DNA of 64,000 nt, from contig JAKSZU010000009.1 in assembly GCA_026018925.1 (NCBI GenBank), forward strand, positions 34,828,583-34,892,582, written 5' to 3'. A program made the translations under genes and the position numbers. The DNA comes from Tupaia tana. Lineage: Eukaryota > Chordata > Mammalia > Scandentia > Tupaiidae. Below, piece by piece: positions 10,597-20,039 of the stretch; the first letter of the stretch is position 1, and every line of letters begins with the position of its first letter. The notes under the pieces were generated by a model. That model ran no database searches. It saw nothing but the letters and a program-made list of their open reading frames with translations, and was not told where the DNA came from.

Positions 10597-11090
10597 GGCC
10601 AGCAAGTGTTATAGTGGTTAAGGTTGCTGGATCCCACATGGCCAGCTGTGTGGTTTGAGACCCAGACCTGGAGGTTTGAAAACCACACTGAGCATAGGAC
10701 CATCACTGGAATTCCACATGGCCAAGTACATTTTGAGTCCCAGATCCGACAGCTTGAAACTCATGCCGGGCATGTGTGTGTTAGTGCCCAAAATCCTGAG
10801 AGAAGAATGGAAGAGAAGAGATTGTGGTGTGGCCATCATCTCTGGGGGTAATTTCTCTCTGTCTCTCTGGTGAGCACACATGCCCTATAGCAAAAATCTC
10901 TCTAAAACAAACAGGCAAAAACCACACACTGAGCATGTGTGCCCAAAATCACAAGAGGAGAATGGAAGAGAATGGATTTCAGTGTGGTCAACCCCCCTTG
11001 GTGTGTGGGGGGTTCATCTCTCTCTCCGTCCCAACCAACTCCCTAGCAAGCACACATACACTATAGCAAACAAAAAAAGAAAAGAAAAGA
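10597..11090 (+). repeat. SINE-B interrupted by another SINE-B
   Basis: The outer head (gggccagcaagtgttatagt ... gacccagacctggaggtttg) is separated from its body (catgtgtgcccaaaatcac ... catacactatagcaaac) by an inserted copy at 10696-10916. The body resumes after the duplicated sequence. Confidence 0.85.
10696..10916 (+). repeat. Inner SINE-B, head partly deleted
   Basis: Bounded by aaccacactgagcat (10681-10695) and aaaaccacacactgagcat (10917-10935). It has a shortened head (aggaccatcactggaattcc), box B-like ttgagtcccag, and a complete body ending in gccctatagcaaaaatctc. Confidence 0.85.
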
Positions 11091-11469
11091 AACTTCGATT
11101 GCCAACATTTCTGGGTATTCTATTTCAGTTAGAAGATTTTGAAACTCAATAAGTTACACATATATTTACCTAAGTGTTCTTGTAATTGTTCTTATTTTAT
11201 CATTTAAATTTGTTTGTACTGTGTCTCAGATTTACTTTTGAAACAGGATTATGTTAGAGAGTTGAAGTTAATTTTATTCCAGATGGGTAGCCAATTGTGA
11301 CAGACTCTTTTTATTAAATAAACTGCCTCTTTCCTACTGAATTGAATTACCACCTTTGTCATATATCAAAGCTCCATGTATACTGATCTCTATTTCTGCA
11401 ATTTGTTTTATTCCACTGAACTGTTTATTCCTGTGTCAATATTATACTATTTTTATTACAATCGCTTCA

Positions 11470-12092
11470 TAACCCAGGCTTACGATGAGGCTTTGTTTTG
11501 ATAATCCCATTGTAAGTCGAAAATGTTGCAGTGAGCTAGCTCTGTAGCACAGTGGTTCATAACTGTAGAGGGAGCTAGATCCTGCATGGTGACTGGGTTT
11601 GAATCCCAGCCTTGATAACATGCTGGATATGCACTCCTGTGCCCAGGATGTTGACAGTATAAACGATTGAAGGAAGAAGGATTGCAGCATGGCCAGGCTC
11701 CATTGAGAGTTTTTTTTTTTTTTTTTTTCCCTCTCTCTCTTGTGCACATGTTCTTTATCATGAATAAATTGGGGAAAAAGGAAAATGTAGGTAAAAAGTG
11801 TATTTAATATACCTAAACTATAGAACATAACTTAGCATAGTCTAACTTAAATGTGCTTAGAACACATATTAACCTACAGTTGAGCAAAATTATCTAACAC
11901 AAAGCCTATTTTATAATAAAATGTCGAATATCTCATGTAATTTATTGGATACTGAATCAAAAGTAAAAATTAACATAGTTCTATGGGTACTCAAAGTAAG
12001 GTGTCTACTGAATACAAATCACATATGCACCATTGTAAAGTTAAAATAGTAAGTTGAGCTATTGGGCACCTAGTCAGGGACTGTCTGCATAT
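11470..12092. mobile_element. Tigger-type (pogo-like) DNA transposon remnant
   Basis: aacccaggcttacgatgagg, cccattgtaagtcgaaaatg, acctacagttgagcaaaat, cacaaagcctattttataa, gaatatctcatgtaatttat and the far end gtcagggactg match a known nonautonomous Tigger-like consensus in order. It interrupts L1 and is itself interrupted by a SINE. Confidence 0.72.
11531..11775 (+). repeat. SINE-C nested in the Tigger-type element
   Basis: gtgagctagctctgtagcac head, gggtttgaatcccagcc box B, body ggattgcagcatggccaggc, T/CT tract and ttgtgcacatgttctttatc. Flanks share gaaaatgt. Confidence 0.82.
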
Positions 12093-12195
12093 TTTAATCT
12101 GGTGTGGTAGATATCATTTACTGTTTTTCTTTTTGATAATTTTATTTGTTATCCTTTGACATTTATTCCTCCATCTAAACATGAAGATAATTTTT

Positions 12196-12428
12196 AATTT
12201 AATTTTTTGCTAGAGCGTATGTGTGCTAACCAGAGAGAGACAGAGAAACAGAGAGAGAGGGAGAGAAGAAAGCACCCACATTCCATTCTCTTTCATCTCT
12301 CCCTCCTTTCAGGATTTTGGGCATGCAATGTGCCTGACATTTTTCTCAAGTCATTGGATCTGGGACTCAAACTTTATAGTTGACTATGCAAGATCTGGCT
12401 ACTTTAATGACCATGCCATGGAATTGGA
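12196..12428 (-). repeat. SINE-C, reverse
   Basis: tttgctagagcgtatgtgtg, AG tract, tttcaggattttgggcatgc, ctcaagtcattggatctggg and a diverged head ending around atgaccatgccatgg. Confidence 0.78.
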
Positions 12429-13262
12429 CCAAGATCTTTTACTCTGTTATAAAACAATGCAATACAAAAAAATGACGGGGTTTGAATTAGCATTGCATTA
12501 CATTTACATATTCATTTTGAGAGAATTAACAATTTCAGTACAGTTAAGCTTTTTAATCCAAAAATATGGTATGTGTTTTTATATATTCAGTAAAAGTAAC
12601 TTTAACAGGGTTTACATCATAGCCAATGTTTTAAGCCAAGAGTCAGAAAAAGAGATGTAGTTGTTGAAAAATGTGGAGGCCAGAATCATCATTATTTATT
12701 GACATTCTGATTTCTTTCTGTACACTCTAAGAGAATGAACTGAAAGTCAATCAGTACTAATGAGAGATTTTAGAAACATAGTAAATGCAAGATAAATATA
12801 AGTAACCCTGACTCTCACAATCCAAATAGTCTCTAGAATGTCATGAAGTAATTAAACCCAAATTTCACTATCTGAATCAAAAACCTGCTCCAATGGGCCT
12901 GTATGGTGTACCATTAACAAAAAAAATACCACTAAGTTTATGTTATTTTTGTAAAAGCCATTTGTAACAATTGCATATCTTTAACATTTATTTATATTAA
13001 AATATGTGGTGGCTGTATCTTAGAATGAAAATCATTGCTTGTGATACTGTACAGTATCAATCCATATCGCATGCAAACATGTCCACTAATGAGGTCACTA
13101 AGGTTAAATAGTTAGGTAATTACTGTTTTAAATGCTTTCTATTATGTTGAAATCCTTGGTGGATGGTTACATAGACATCTAATAGTGTTTTAGTGATAGT
13201 TAAGAAAACTGAAATTATTCGAAGGGGTAGGAACATTTTTTTTCCCACCTAACACAATTGAA
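12429..13262. other. Repeat-poor, AT-rich stretch
   Basis: No SINE or clear L1. A string of moderately complex sequence (for example gtgatactgtacagtatcaa, containing a short inverted repeat) cannot be assigned. No exon-like frame is visible. Confidence 0.5.
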
Positions 13263-13323
13263 CAGCAGTTGCCAACCTTCCTGGCACCATGGACCACTCT
13301 CCTAGGAGAAAATCTCTCCATAG

Positions 13324-13481
13324 GGACCGGCAGGTGGTGTGGTGGCTAAAGGTGTTGGACTCTCACACGGCCAACTGCAGTTCGAGTCCTGGACCTGGTG
13401 GCTCTCTGTGTCTCTCTCTGGTCAAAGTTGAAAAATAATGATAATAATTAAACAATTCTTAAAAAAGAAAGAAGAAAGAAA

Positions 13482-13545
<64 letters not shown>

Positions 13546-13560
13546 AAAAGAGAAAGTCCC
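13324..13560 (+). repeat. SINE-D with long (GAAA)n tail
   Basis: gggaccggcaggtggtgtgg, box B cagttcgagtcctgg, CT-rich tail, AT-rich linker and a GAAA run at 13461-13552. The flanking ctctccatag / ccctccatag is the TSD within the Charlie element. Confidence 0.88.
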
Positions 13561-13709
13561 TCCATAGACTAGGGTGTGGAAGGGTTGGTTCCAGGATGAC
13601 TCAAGAGCCCTGCATCTACTGTGCACCCCATATCCACCAATACCACATTTCAATATACAATGAAGCAATCACAGAACCATAGGGTTTTCACTCCCATTAG
13701 AATTTAATA

Positions 13710-14420
13710 CCACTGACAGGAGGTGGAGCCCCATGAGAACACGGTATAAGACCCCAGATGTATTTGTGTCTTTCCACAATGTTAGACTTTATTGTACTGC
13801 ATACAATTTAGCATAGCAAAGCAGTCAGGTCAAGGGATGAAACAACTCATGCTAGCTAATAATCCTGAGCAGTCTATGGAGGCAAAGAGCCAGTCATGCG
13901 TCCACAGATGTCCCAAGCTTCCACTGTAGAAGGGAGGGAGCCAGTCTTACCTGTTCCTAGAGGTCTCACAAAGAGTATAAGGAGAGGCACTGAGGCTGGG
14001 ACAGAGGTAGTGAGTCTCAGGCACAGTCTCATATACTAAGGTCTGCAAGTCTCTCAGAATGGCTGGGAGCTATGTGCTCTGTTCATGGTGCCGGGAGTGA
14101 ATGGCAGAGTGGCATTGGAGAGGGCTCCTTTTCACTCCAAGGTGGGCAGAGTCTCTTAGATTAGCACCTCTGTCTAAAATTAGTGCATGGAAAATCTGTC
14201 TCTCCCTCCTTGGGTCAATCAGCATGTCTGGAGTTATCAGGCCTGGGTGTTTCTGTTATGTCCCTTCAGTTTGGCTGGCAAAGGGAGGAATGGGGGTGTA
14301 CATGTCACATTTTTTACTGCTTACTACAGTCTTGTCATTACAGAATTCATTTTGTGTAACAATACTCTCTACACCAGGTGGCAATGTGAGAAATGGGGAG
14401 TGGCTGCAAACAGACGAAAC
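13710..14420. other. Unassigned insert inside the Charlie element
   Basis: Contains gttagactttattgtactgc, which would be an AATAAA signal on the minus strand as in a reverse LTR. I did not find convincing TG...CA ends or a TSD. A 122-codon frame at 14101-14469 has no recognisable domain. Confidence 0.35.
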
Positions 14421-14739
14421 CTTGCTTAGTCACCTGCCACTCCCTCCTCCCCCACTTGGCCACTATTGAGGGCTTGGACCTCAACAGGCCACAAACTGGT
14501 ACTGGTTCATGGCCCAGGGTTGGGGACCCCTGTAATAGACTGTAGGCTTCTACTTTTAGAAAATTTGTAAGCCATCATGTTCTTAGGTACTGAATATGCA
14601 TAATGTCTGATGCGTATACTCCCAAAATAGTAGATTTCTTCTGCTGTACCCAAATCAGTTTGGAATATAATGGAAAAATACATTCACAATGACCAGTGAT
14701 TTAGGGGGAGCCATAATAGTGCTTGACTCTACAACCAGT

Positions 14740-15278
14740 GAGTGGTAGGAAGTCTGTAAGTTTATGATGGCTTCCAATAGTACCAGTTTCCTGATATTCA
14801 TGCCCTTAGTAATCTCTTACCCTAGTATGGAGACTGAAACTGGTAGCTTCTAATGAGTTTAGAATTTCCTAAGTCATGGGATGTAACATTAGAGATTAGA
14901 TTATAAAATGATTGTGATTTTTTTCTTGCCTCTCTCTCTTTGAACACTGACTGTGGGGGAAGACAGCTGCCATCTTTGGAGTACTCCTATGGAGAAGTTC
15001 TTGTGGCAAGGAATTAATGTCTCCAGCCAAAGATCATCTAGGTCTTCCCAGCTATGAGTGAGCTTGGCAGGAGATTCTCCTCCAGTGAAGCCTTGAGGGA
15101 AATGTAGCACTGGCTGACACCTTGATTGCAGCCTTGTGAGAGAACTGAGCCACGTGCATTTAGCTAAGCCACAACTAGACTCCTGATCCACGTAAATTAT
15201 GAGATAATAAATATTTGTCACTTTAAGTCACTAAGTTTGGGAGAAATTCATCATGAAGCAATAGATAACTAATATGCC
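14740..15278 (+). repeat. MLT1-type MaLR LTR (3' part clear)
   Basis: acaccttgattgcagccttg, tgagagaactgagccac, gtaaattatgagataataaa, tatttgtcactttaagtca and agcaatagataactaatatg are the ordered 3' landmarks of MLT1-like LTRs. The 5' boundary is vague. Confidence 0.75.
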
Positions 15279-15329
15279 ACCAGAATGTAAAGCATGTGAA
15301 GGAGACACCTAGACTCTCAAGTTTCCCAC

Positions 15330-15415
15330 TCTATCTGAGAGTAGCACTTAGCACAGTGCATAGTGCAAAGTACACTTTTGATAAGTGTTGAATGAATGAA
15401 TGAAAGGATGATGAA
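15330..15415 (+). repeat. L2 3' end fragment
   Basis: gtagcacttagcacagtgca, then agtgttgaatgaatgaatga, is the typical L2 3' terminus with its short tandem tail. Confidence 0.7.
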
Positions 15416-16110
15416 AAGGCCAAGAGAATAGTCCTTTTCCTAACTGTTGCCTTTTGTTGTCTGAGCCCCCAAACAGTTCATTGTAAGTATAAAATCTCTT
15501 CTGAAAAGACTTGCAATTTACTTCTGAACCACTCCTCTTATCCCAAGGCCTAAAATGAATCCAGAGAACAGTTGGGGACTAACATTGTGTCCCTCTTCCT
15601 TTTTCTCCCGAAGTATCCAGATCTACAGAAATGCAGCTCGGCTTCCAAAAGAGGGTATTTTTAACTTTATGTTCCCCAAAGGAGGGAAATGAATTTTTAT
15701 CTCCATTTCAGAAGGAGGTCTTTGTTTAACATCTGCTTAAAGGGTCCCTTTGGGTGTTTTTTTTTTCTTAGAGCAAAAGGAGGAGTCTCCTTTAAAGGAA
15801 CATTGGCAACTCTACCACTTATTATAAAGAAATAGCTTGCCACTTGGAAAGGACTTTTTCTTGTTGCTTTTCTTTTTCTTCACCTTCTATCCACCAAGGT
15901 TTTAAAAAATATCTTAAGAGTTTGGATTCCCACATGTACCTCCTTGGCACACTACAGCCCATAGACCCTCCATTCTACTGATCAACTATCCTGACTAATT
16001 TTCCCCCTGAATTTGTACAATTACATCATAAAGATTTTGTTTTGCTTTTAAATCTCTCTGAGGAAAGGTGCTTTGACAATGCCAAATAAAAGGGATGGTG
16101 AAAATGGAAG
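15416..16110. other. Repeat-poor stretch
   Basis: Apparently single-copy sequence with no transposon I recognise and no convincing exon. Confidence 0.45.
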
Positions 16111-16112
16111 CT

Positions 16113-16379
16113 AGGCCCATCTGTCGTTACACAATTGGAAGGATGTTGCAAGACATGATTCTTTGAGACCTCGAGAGTCTTGGTTTAGTTTCTGGCCCTA
16201 CCTAAACAGGCTGAGAGTGGTCGCATGTGTCTGTAGTCCTAGCTGACTGGGAGGCTGGGGTAGCAGGATAGTGACAGTGAGATACTGTCGATAATCTCCC
16301 TCTCTCTTTCTCTCTCTCTCTCTCCATCCCTGTCCCTGTCCCTCCTATACTCTTCCTCATTAAAAAAAGAAAAATAAAG
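16113..16379 (+). repeat. SINE-F: tRNA+7SL composite (copy 2)
   Basis: A diverged tRNA-like head (ggcccatctgtcgttacaca ... tggtttagtttctggccc) precedes the 7SL-like gtggtcgcatgtgtctgtag, tcctagctgactgggaggct, ggggtagcaggatagtgaca and gtgagatactgtc, then CT- and A-rich tails. Weak flanking similarity (ggaagctag / ggaggctag) may be the TSD. Confidence 0.7.
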
Positions 16380-16829
16380 GAGGCTAGTTCCTTTTACCAG
16401 ATCTGGCCATTACTACCTGGAAAAGACTATTTAATATTCAAGTGGTTACATTTTCTCCCAATTATGAAAATGAAGTTCAAATAAAACAATCCAATGAATT
16501 TTTTACTCAGTGTTCTTTATTGGTCTTCTTTGTGAAGAGCAAAATGACATGGATAATTCCAACCCATTTTATTTGTTAGCTTCATGGTATCATAGCTTAA
16601 ACTTGATTTTATCCAAACAAGGTACTTCTCTGTTCTAACTTCATACAGATGCAAGCATGTGTTTTCCAAGATAAATGTTGGAGATATAAGCATTTCAGGT
16701 TGGTTTACATCAAAATTCAGAACTTAATTCAACAGATTTTTATAGAGTCTACTAGTCTACATATTTCCTGTCATAAAGGACTTTATAATCTACTAAGAAC
16801 TATAAGAAATGTAATAATAATATCTTTTA

Positions 16830-17020
16830 TCAAATTCACAGTAGTACCAAACACCCTTTCCTCAGATTACCTCCGTTAGTCCTCACAGGAACCTATTAAA
16901 TAGTACAATTATTATCTGAATTTTACAGATAAGGAGCAAAGACATACATGTGGGAGAAAGTAAAGTCAAGTACGGTAGCAGCAAGTGATAAGTCAGGCTG
17001 GGACTTCGGGTGGTTGAAAA
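16830..17020 (-). repeat. MIR, reverse
   Basis: cgttagtcctcacaggaacc, ttttacagataaggagcaaa and agtgataagtcaggctggga match the antisense MIR core in order. Confidence 0.65.
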
Positions 17021-17029
17021 TATATAGGG

Positions 17030-17099
17030 TAAGAGAAGACTGGAGAAAGAGGTTGGGACTACATTTTGGAGGTCCCTGAAATCCAAGCTTGAAAAACAC

Positions 17100-17137
<38 letters not shown>

Positions 17138-17285
17138 TAAAATCTTAACAGGATGGGGAAATGAAGGAGAAGGGATTGTGGGAGGACCACACTTCATTGG
17201 AGGTGCTTTATCTTTCTCTCTCTCTCTGTCTCTGGCAAGTTTATGTGCCCCCTTGCAATTAAAAAAACAGAGAGAGAGAAAAAAT
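17030..17285 (+). repeat. SINE-C with degraded head and (TG)n
   Basis: The head is poorly preserved, then cttgaaaaacacactctgtg leads into a TG run at 17103-17136. The body ggggaaatgaaggagaaggg and the ending tctggcaagtttatgtgcc follow. Confidence 0.78.
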
Positions 17286-17334
17286 AACAAAAGCTTGCAT
17301 TTCCAGAATGCTTTTTCTGGGTGTTAAAGCATTA

Positions 17335-17882
17335 AAAAAAGGTTTTGTTTGTTTGTTTGTTTGTTTTTTGTTTTGGCTATGGGGCACATATGATTGCCAG
17401 AGGGAGACAGAGATAGAGAGACAGGGAAAGTGAGAAATCACCCCCTAGGGGGGATGGCCATGCCTCAATTTCTTCTCCTCTTTTCTCCCCTTGGGATTTT
17501 GGGTATGCACATACAGGCGGCCTGTGTTTTTTTCAAGTCACTGGGTCTTACACTCAAACTGTACAGTATGGTATCCAGCCACTTTTTTTTTGAGAGAGAT
17601 TTTTTGCTGTTGGGCACATGTGCTTGCCAGAGAGACAGAGATAGATAGACAGAAAGTGATAAATCACCCCCAAGGAGGATGGCCATGCTGCAATACCTTC
17701 TCCCACATTTTCCTCTTGGGATTTTGGGTCTGCATGCACATGTGTTGGCATGAGTTTTAAGTTTCCAGGTCTGAGACTTGAACTGTGGTTCACTACATGG
17801 GAGTCCAGCGATGTAACCATTATACCATCTGCTGATTCCATGATCCAGCCACCTTACCTACCATGCCACCTGGACGGCTCCC
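17335..17882 (-). repeat. SINE-B/C, reverse, interrupted
   Basis: (TTTG)n tail, tggctatggggcacatatga, AG tract, ttgggattttgggtatgcac and head. An inserted SINE lies near 17583-17845. The head resumes after the duplicated atccagccac and ends with catgccacctggacggctcc. Confidence 0.8.
17584..17845 (-). repeat. SINE-B nested in the preceding SINE
   Basis: tttttgagagagattttttgctg ... head ending ctgctgattcc. The flanks tatccagccac and gatccagccac form the TSD. Confidence 0.83.
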
Positions 17883-17920
17883 AAAATTTTTTAAATAAAA
17901 ATTAAAAAAAAAAAAGCAGA

Positions 17921-18190
17921 AGAGGTGCCATTAGGTGGCATGGTGGTTAAGGCACTGTGCTCCCACATGGTTGCCATGGTTCAAATACTGGACCAGGAGG
18001 CTTGAAAATCATGTTGGGTGCATGTGTGCATGTCCAAAATTCCAGGAGGAGAATGGAGGAGAAGGGATTGTGGCATGGCCACCCCACTGGGGGTGATTTA
18101 TCACTTTCCCTCTTATTGTCTCTCTCTCTGTGTTCAGCTAGTGCACATGCCCTATGGCGAAAACCTAAATACATACATACATACATAGCT
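17921..18190 (+). repeat. SINE-B
   Basis: gccattaggtggcatggtgg head, caaatactggaccaggaggc, gaatggaggagaagggattg, then a CATA-type repeat tail (ataca)n at 18168-18187. Confidence 0.85.
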
Positions 18191-18199
18191 TAATTTAAA

Positions 18200-18440
18200 A
18201 AAATGCAGCAGAAATTTGGACAGACATAGACAATGGGAAGACTTGTGTGAAGACACAGGAAGAAGATGACCATCTACAAGCCACCTGGAACAGATTTTTC
18301 TTTCACAGCCCTCAGAGATAACCAACTTTACCAACATCTTTCTTTCTGACTTCTAGCTTCTAGAACTATGAGACAATATATTTCTGTTTTTTAAGCCATT
18401 TCAGTGCTTTGTTATGGTAGCCTTAGCAAAACTAATACAA
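18200..18440 (+). repeat. MLT1-type MaLR LTR, 3' part
   Basis: agacttgtgtgaagacacag, ttctgacttctagcttctag, aactatgagacaatatattt, ctgttttttaagcc and cctagcaaaactaatac-type ending (ccttagcaaaactaataca) are in MLT1 order. Confidence 0.75.
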
Positions 18441-18475
18441 CTACGTATTAGAGTGCAAATTCTTTAAATGGTTTG

Positions 18476-19030
18476 TGTGCTCTTGAACCAGAAAGAGAGA
18501 GAGAAAGAGGGAGGGAGGGAGGGAGAGGGAGAGGGGGAGGGAGAAGGAGAGGGGGAGAGAGAGAGAGAGAGAGAACCCTTCAATGGGGCGTGGTCATGCT
18601 GCAATTCTGTTTTCTCCCTTTCTCCCTCCTGTAAGGATTTGCTGCATGCATGTATATGTGCCTGACATGTTTCTCAAGTCACTAGGCTTGGCTTCTCCCT
18701 CCCCCTCCAGGGCATGTGCACTCACCAGAGATACAGAGAGAGACAATGAGTGGGAAACTGGGAAATCACCATCCAGAGGGGATGGCCACATTGCAATCCC
18801 TTCTATTCTCCTCCTGGGATTTAGGGCCCTCAGGCACACATGCCCATTGTGATTTTCAAGCTGCCAGGTCCGGTTAAACCGTGGTTGGGCATGTGGGAAT
18901 CCAGCGCCTTAACCACTTAACCCTTAACCACTGCTGACCCCTAGGCCAGGATTCTGACTGTGGTCAGTCATGTGGAATCCAGGTGCATATGCATAGCACT
19001 TAACCATTAGGCTACTGGGCCAACCCCCAA
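18476..19030 (-). repeat. SINE-C, reverse, interrupted by SINE-B
   Basis: ttgaaccagaaagagagaga, a GA/GGGA tract at 18489-18573, ttcaatggggcgtggtcatg, gtttctcaagtcactaggct; then, after the insert, taggccaggattctgactgt and head ending ggctactgggccaacc. Confidence 0.8.
18692..18943 (-). repeat. SINE-B nested in SINE-C
   Basis: ccagggcatgtgcactcacc, agaggggatggccacattgc, gcaatcccttctattctcct and head ending ctgctgacccc. The flanks ctaggcttgg / ctaggccagg fit a TSD. Confidence 0.8.
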
Positions 19031-19039
19031 ATTTCCTTC

Positions 19040-19205
19040 TTATAAAAAAAACCACTAGTCATATTGGATTAGGACCCACTCTAATAATATCATTTTCACT
19101 TGGCTAACTCTGTAAAGACCCTATCTCTAAATATAAGGTCACATTCTAAGGTACTTGGGGTTAGGACTTCAGCATATAAATTTTAAGGGGGACACAAAAC
19201 AATAG
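19040..19205 (-). repeat. MaLR-type LTR, reverse
   Basis: gattaggacccactctaat, ctgtaaagaccctatctcta, taaggtcacattctaaggta and ttaggacttcagcatataaa match the antisense 5' portion of MLT1-like LTRs. Confidence 0.65.
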
Positions 19206-19569
19206 TCAGTCAGATGGTTCACTGGTTTTATGGAGTCTGCTTTATTTTGAGGAAACTGTTGTTTAATACCAGATTTTAAAATTAGACACATAAAATCAAG
19301 TGATGCAAATCATATGAAATAAAGAGGATAATAAATCTCATAGGCATTGATGTGGTGAGAAGAAAAAGAAACCTTTTTCTGTATCAACTACTGACATTTT
19401 TGCATCAAAAGGGGGGGATACATTCATGCTCAGGGAGACACATAACTCTTCGTTTAAGAAAATGTTTTGATGGCATATTTGATTTTGAATGGTGAACTCC
19501 ACATTCCTCACCTCAACCCTGGACATTGTTAGAAAGGGGAGAATAAAATAGAGAAAGAATTAAATTCTT

Positions 19570-19800
19570 AGAGTGTCAGACAATGGTACCGTGGTGAAAC
19601 ACACCATATTATGAGGTAGACACACATAAGGTTGCCAATTCATGTCTGGAGACCTCCCTGAGTACACTGGGCATGTGTATTCATCGTATGGTCTGGCTGA
19701 GGCGGGGAGTGGATGGCAGTGTCAGGACTCTGTTGTGGGTGCTGTCGCTCTCTCTCTCTCACTCTCTCTCTCTGTGTTTCTTTGGAAATAAAACTTAACA
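19570..19800 (+). repeat. SINE-E
   Basis: gtcagacaatggtaccgtgg head, attcatgtctggagacctcc body, ctggctgaggcggggagtgg, CT tract and ggaaataaaacttaac. Sense counterpart of the copies at 2350 and 9675. Confidence 0.82.
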
Positions 19801-20039
19801 AAAGGGAAAATGAAGATTGTGTGGTGATGAAGGAAGAAGGGAGATGAAAATAATGAAAGAGGGGACAAGAGGAGGGAAGGGAAAGACATACTAATACATG
19901 ACAGGAAACAGAAGGAGAAAAGTTGGACAATGTGACATTCAGTGTGATAGGAGTGGACAGGAATTTATAATATTCCTTTATACATACATACTATATATTA
20001 TATATAACATTTTAAGTTTACTGTATTGTGAGTGATGTG

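Larger units (their letters stand above)
11085..12180 (-). repeat. Old L1 ORF2-region fragment, reverse, interrupted
   Basis: tgaattaccacctttgtcat, tattccactgaactgttta and tgtcaatattatactattt match the antisense of old L1 ORF2. The sequence is broken by a Tigger-type transposon and probably resumes after 12092 (ttaatctggtgtggtaga). Confidence 0.65.
13263..14531. mobile_element. Charlie-type (hAT) DNA transposon with enlarged interior
   Basis: The left end cagcagttgccaaccttcct and the right end (reverse complement caggggtccccaaccctggg) form imperfect terminal inverted repeats of the CAGGGGTCCCCAACC kind. Flanks caattgaa and taatagac match at 5 of 8 positions, consistent with a decayed 8-bp TSD. 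About 700 bp of the interior (roughly 13710-14420) is not Charlie sequence that I recognise. Confidence 0.7.

Noticed and set aside
12223-12660. 145-codon plus-strand frame
   Set aside because: Its first half is a reverse SINE-C and the remainder is AT-rich DNA. There is no coherent protein.
14101-14469. 122-codon plus-strand frame inside the Charlie-type element
   Set aside because: Lies in a transposon interior, is followed by transposon terminal sequence, and has no transposase motifs.
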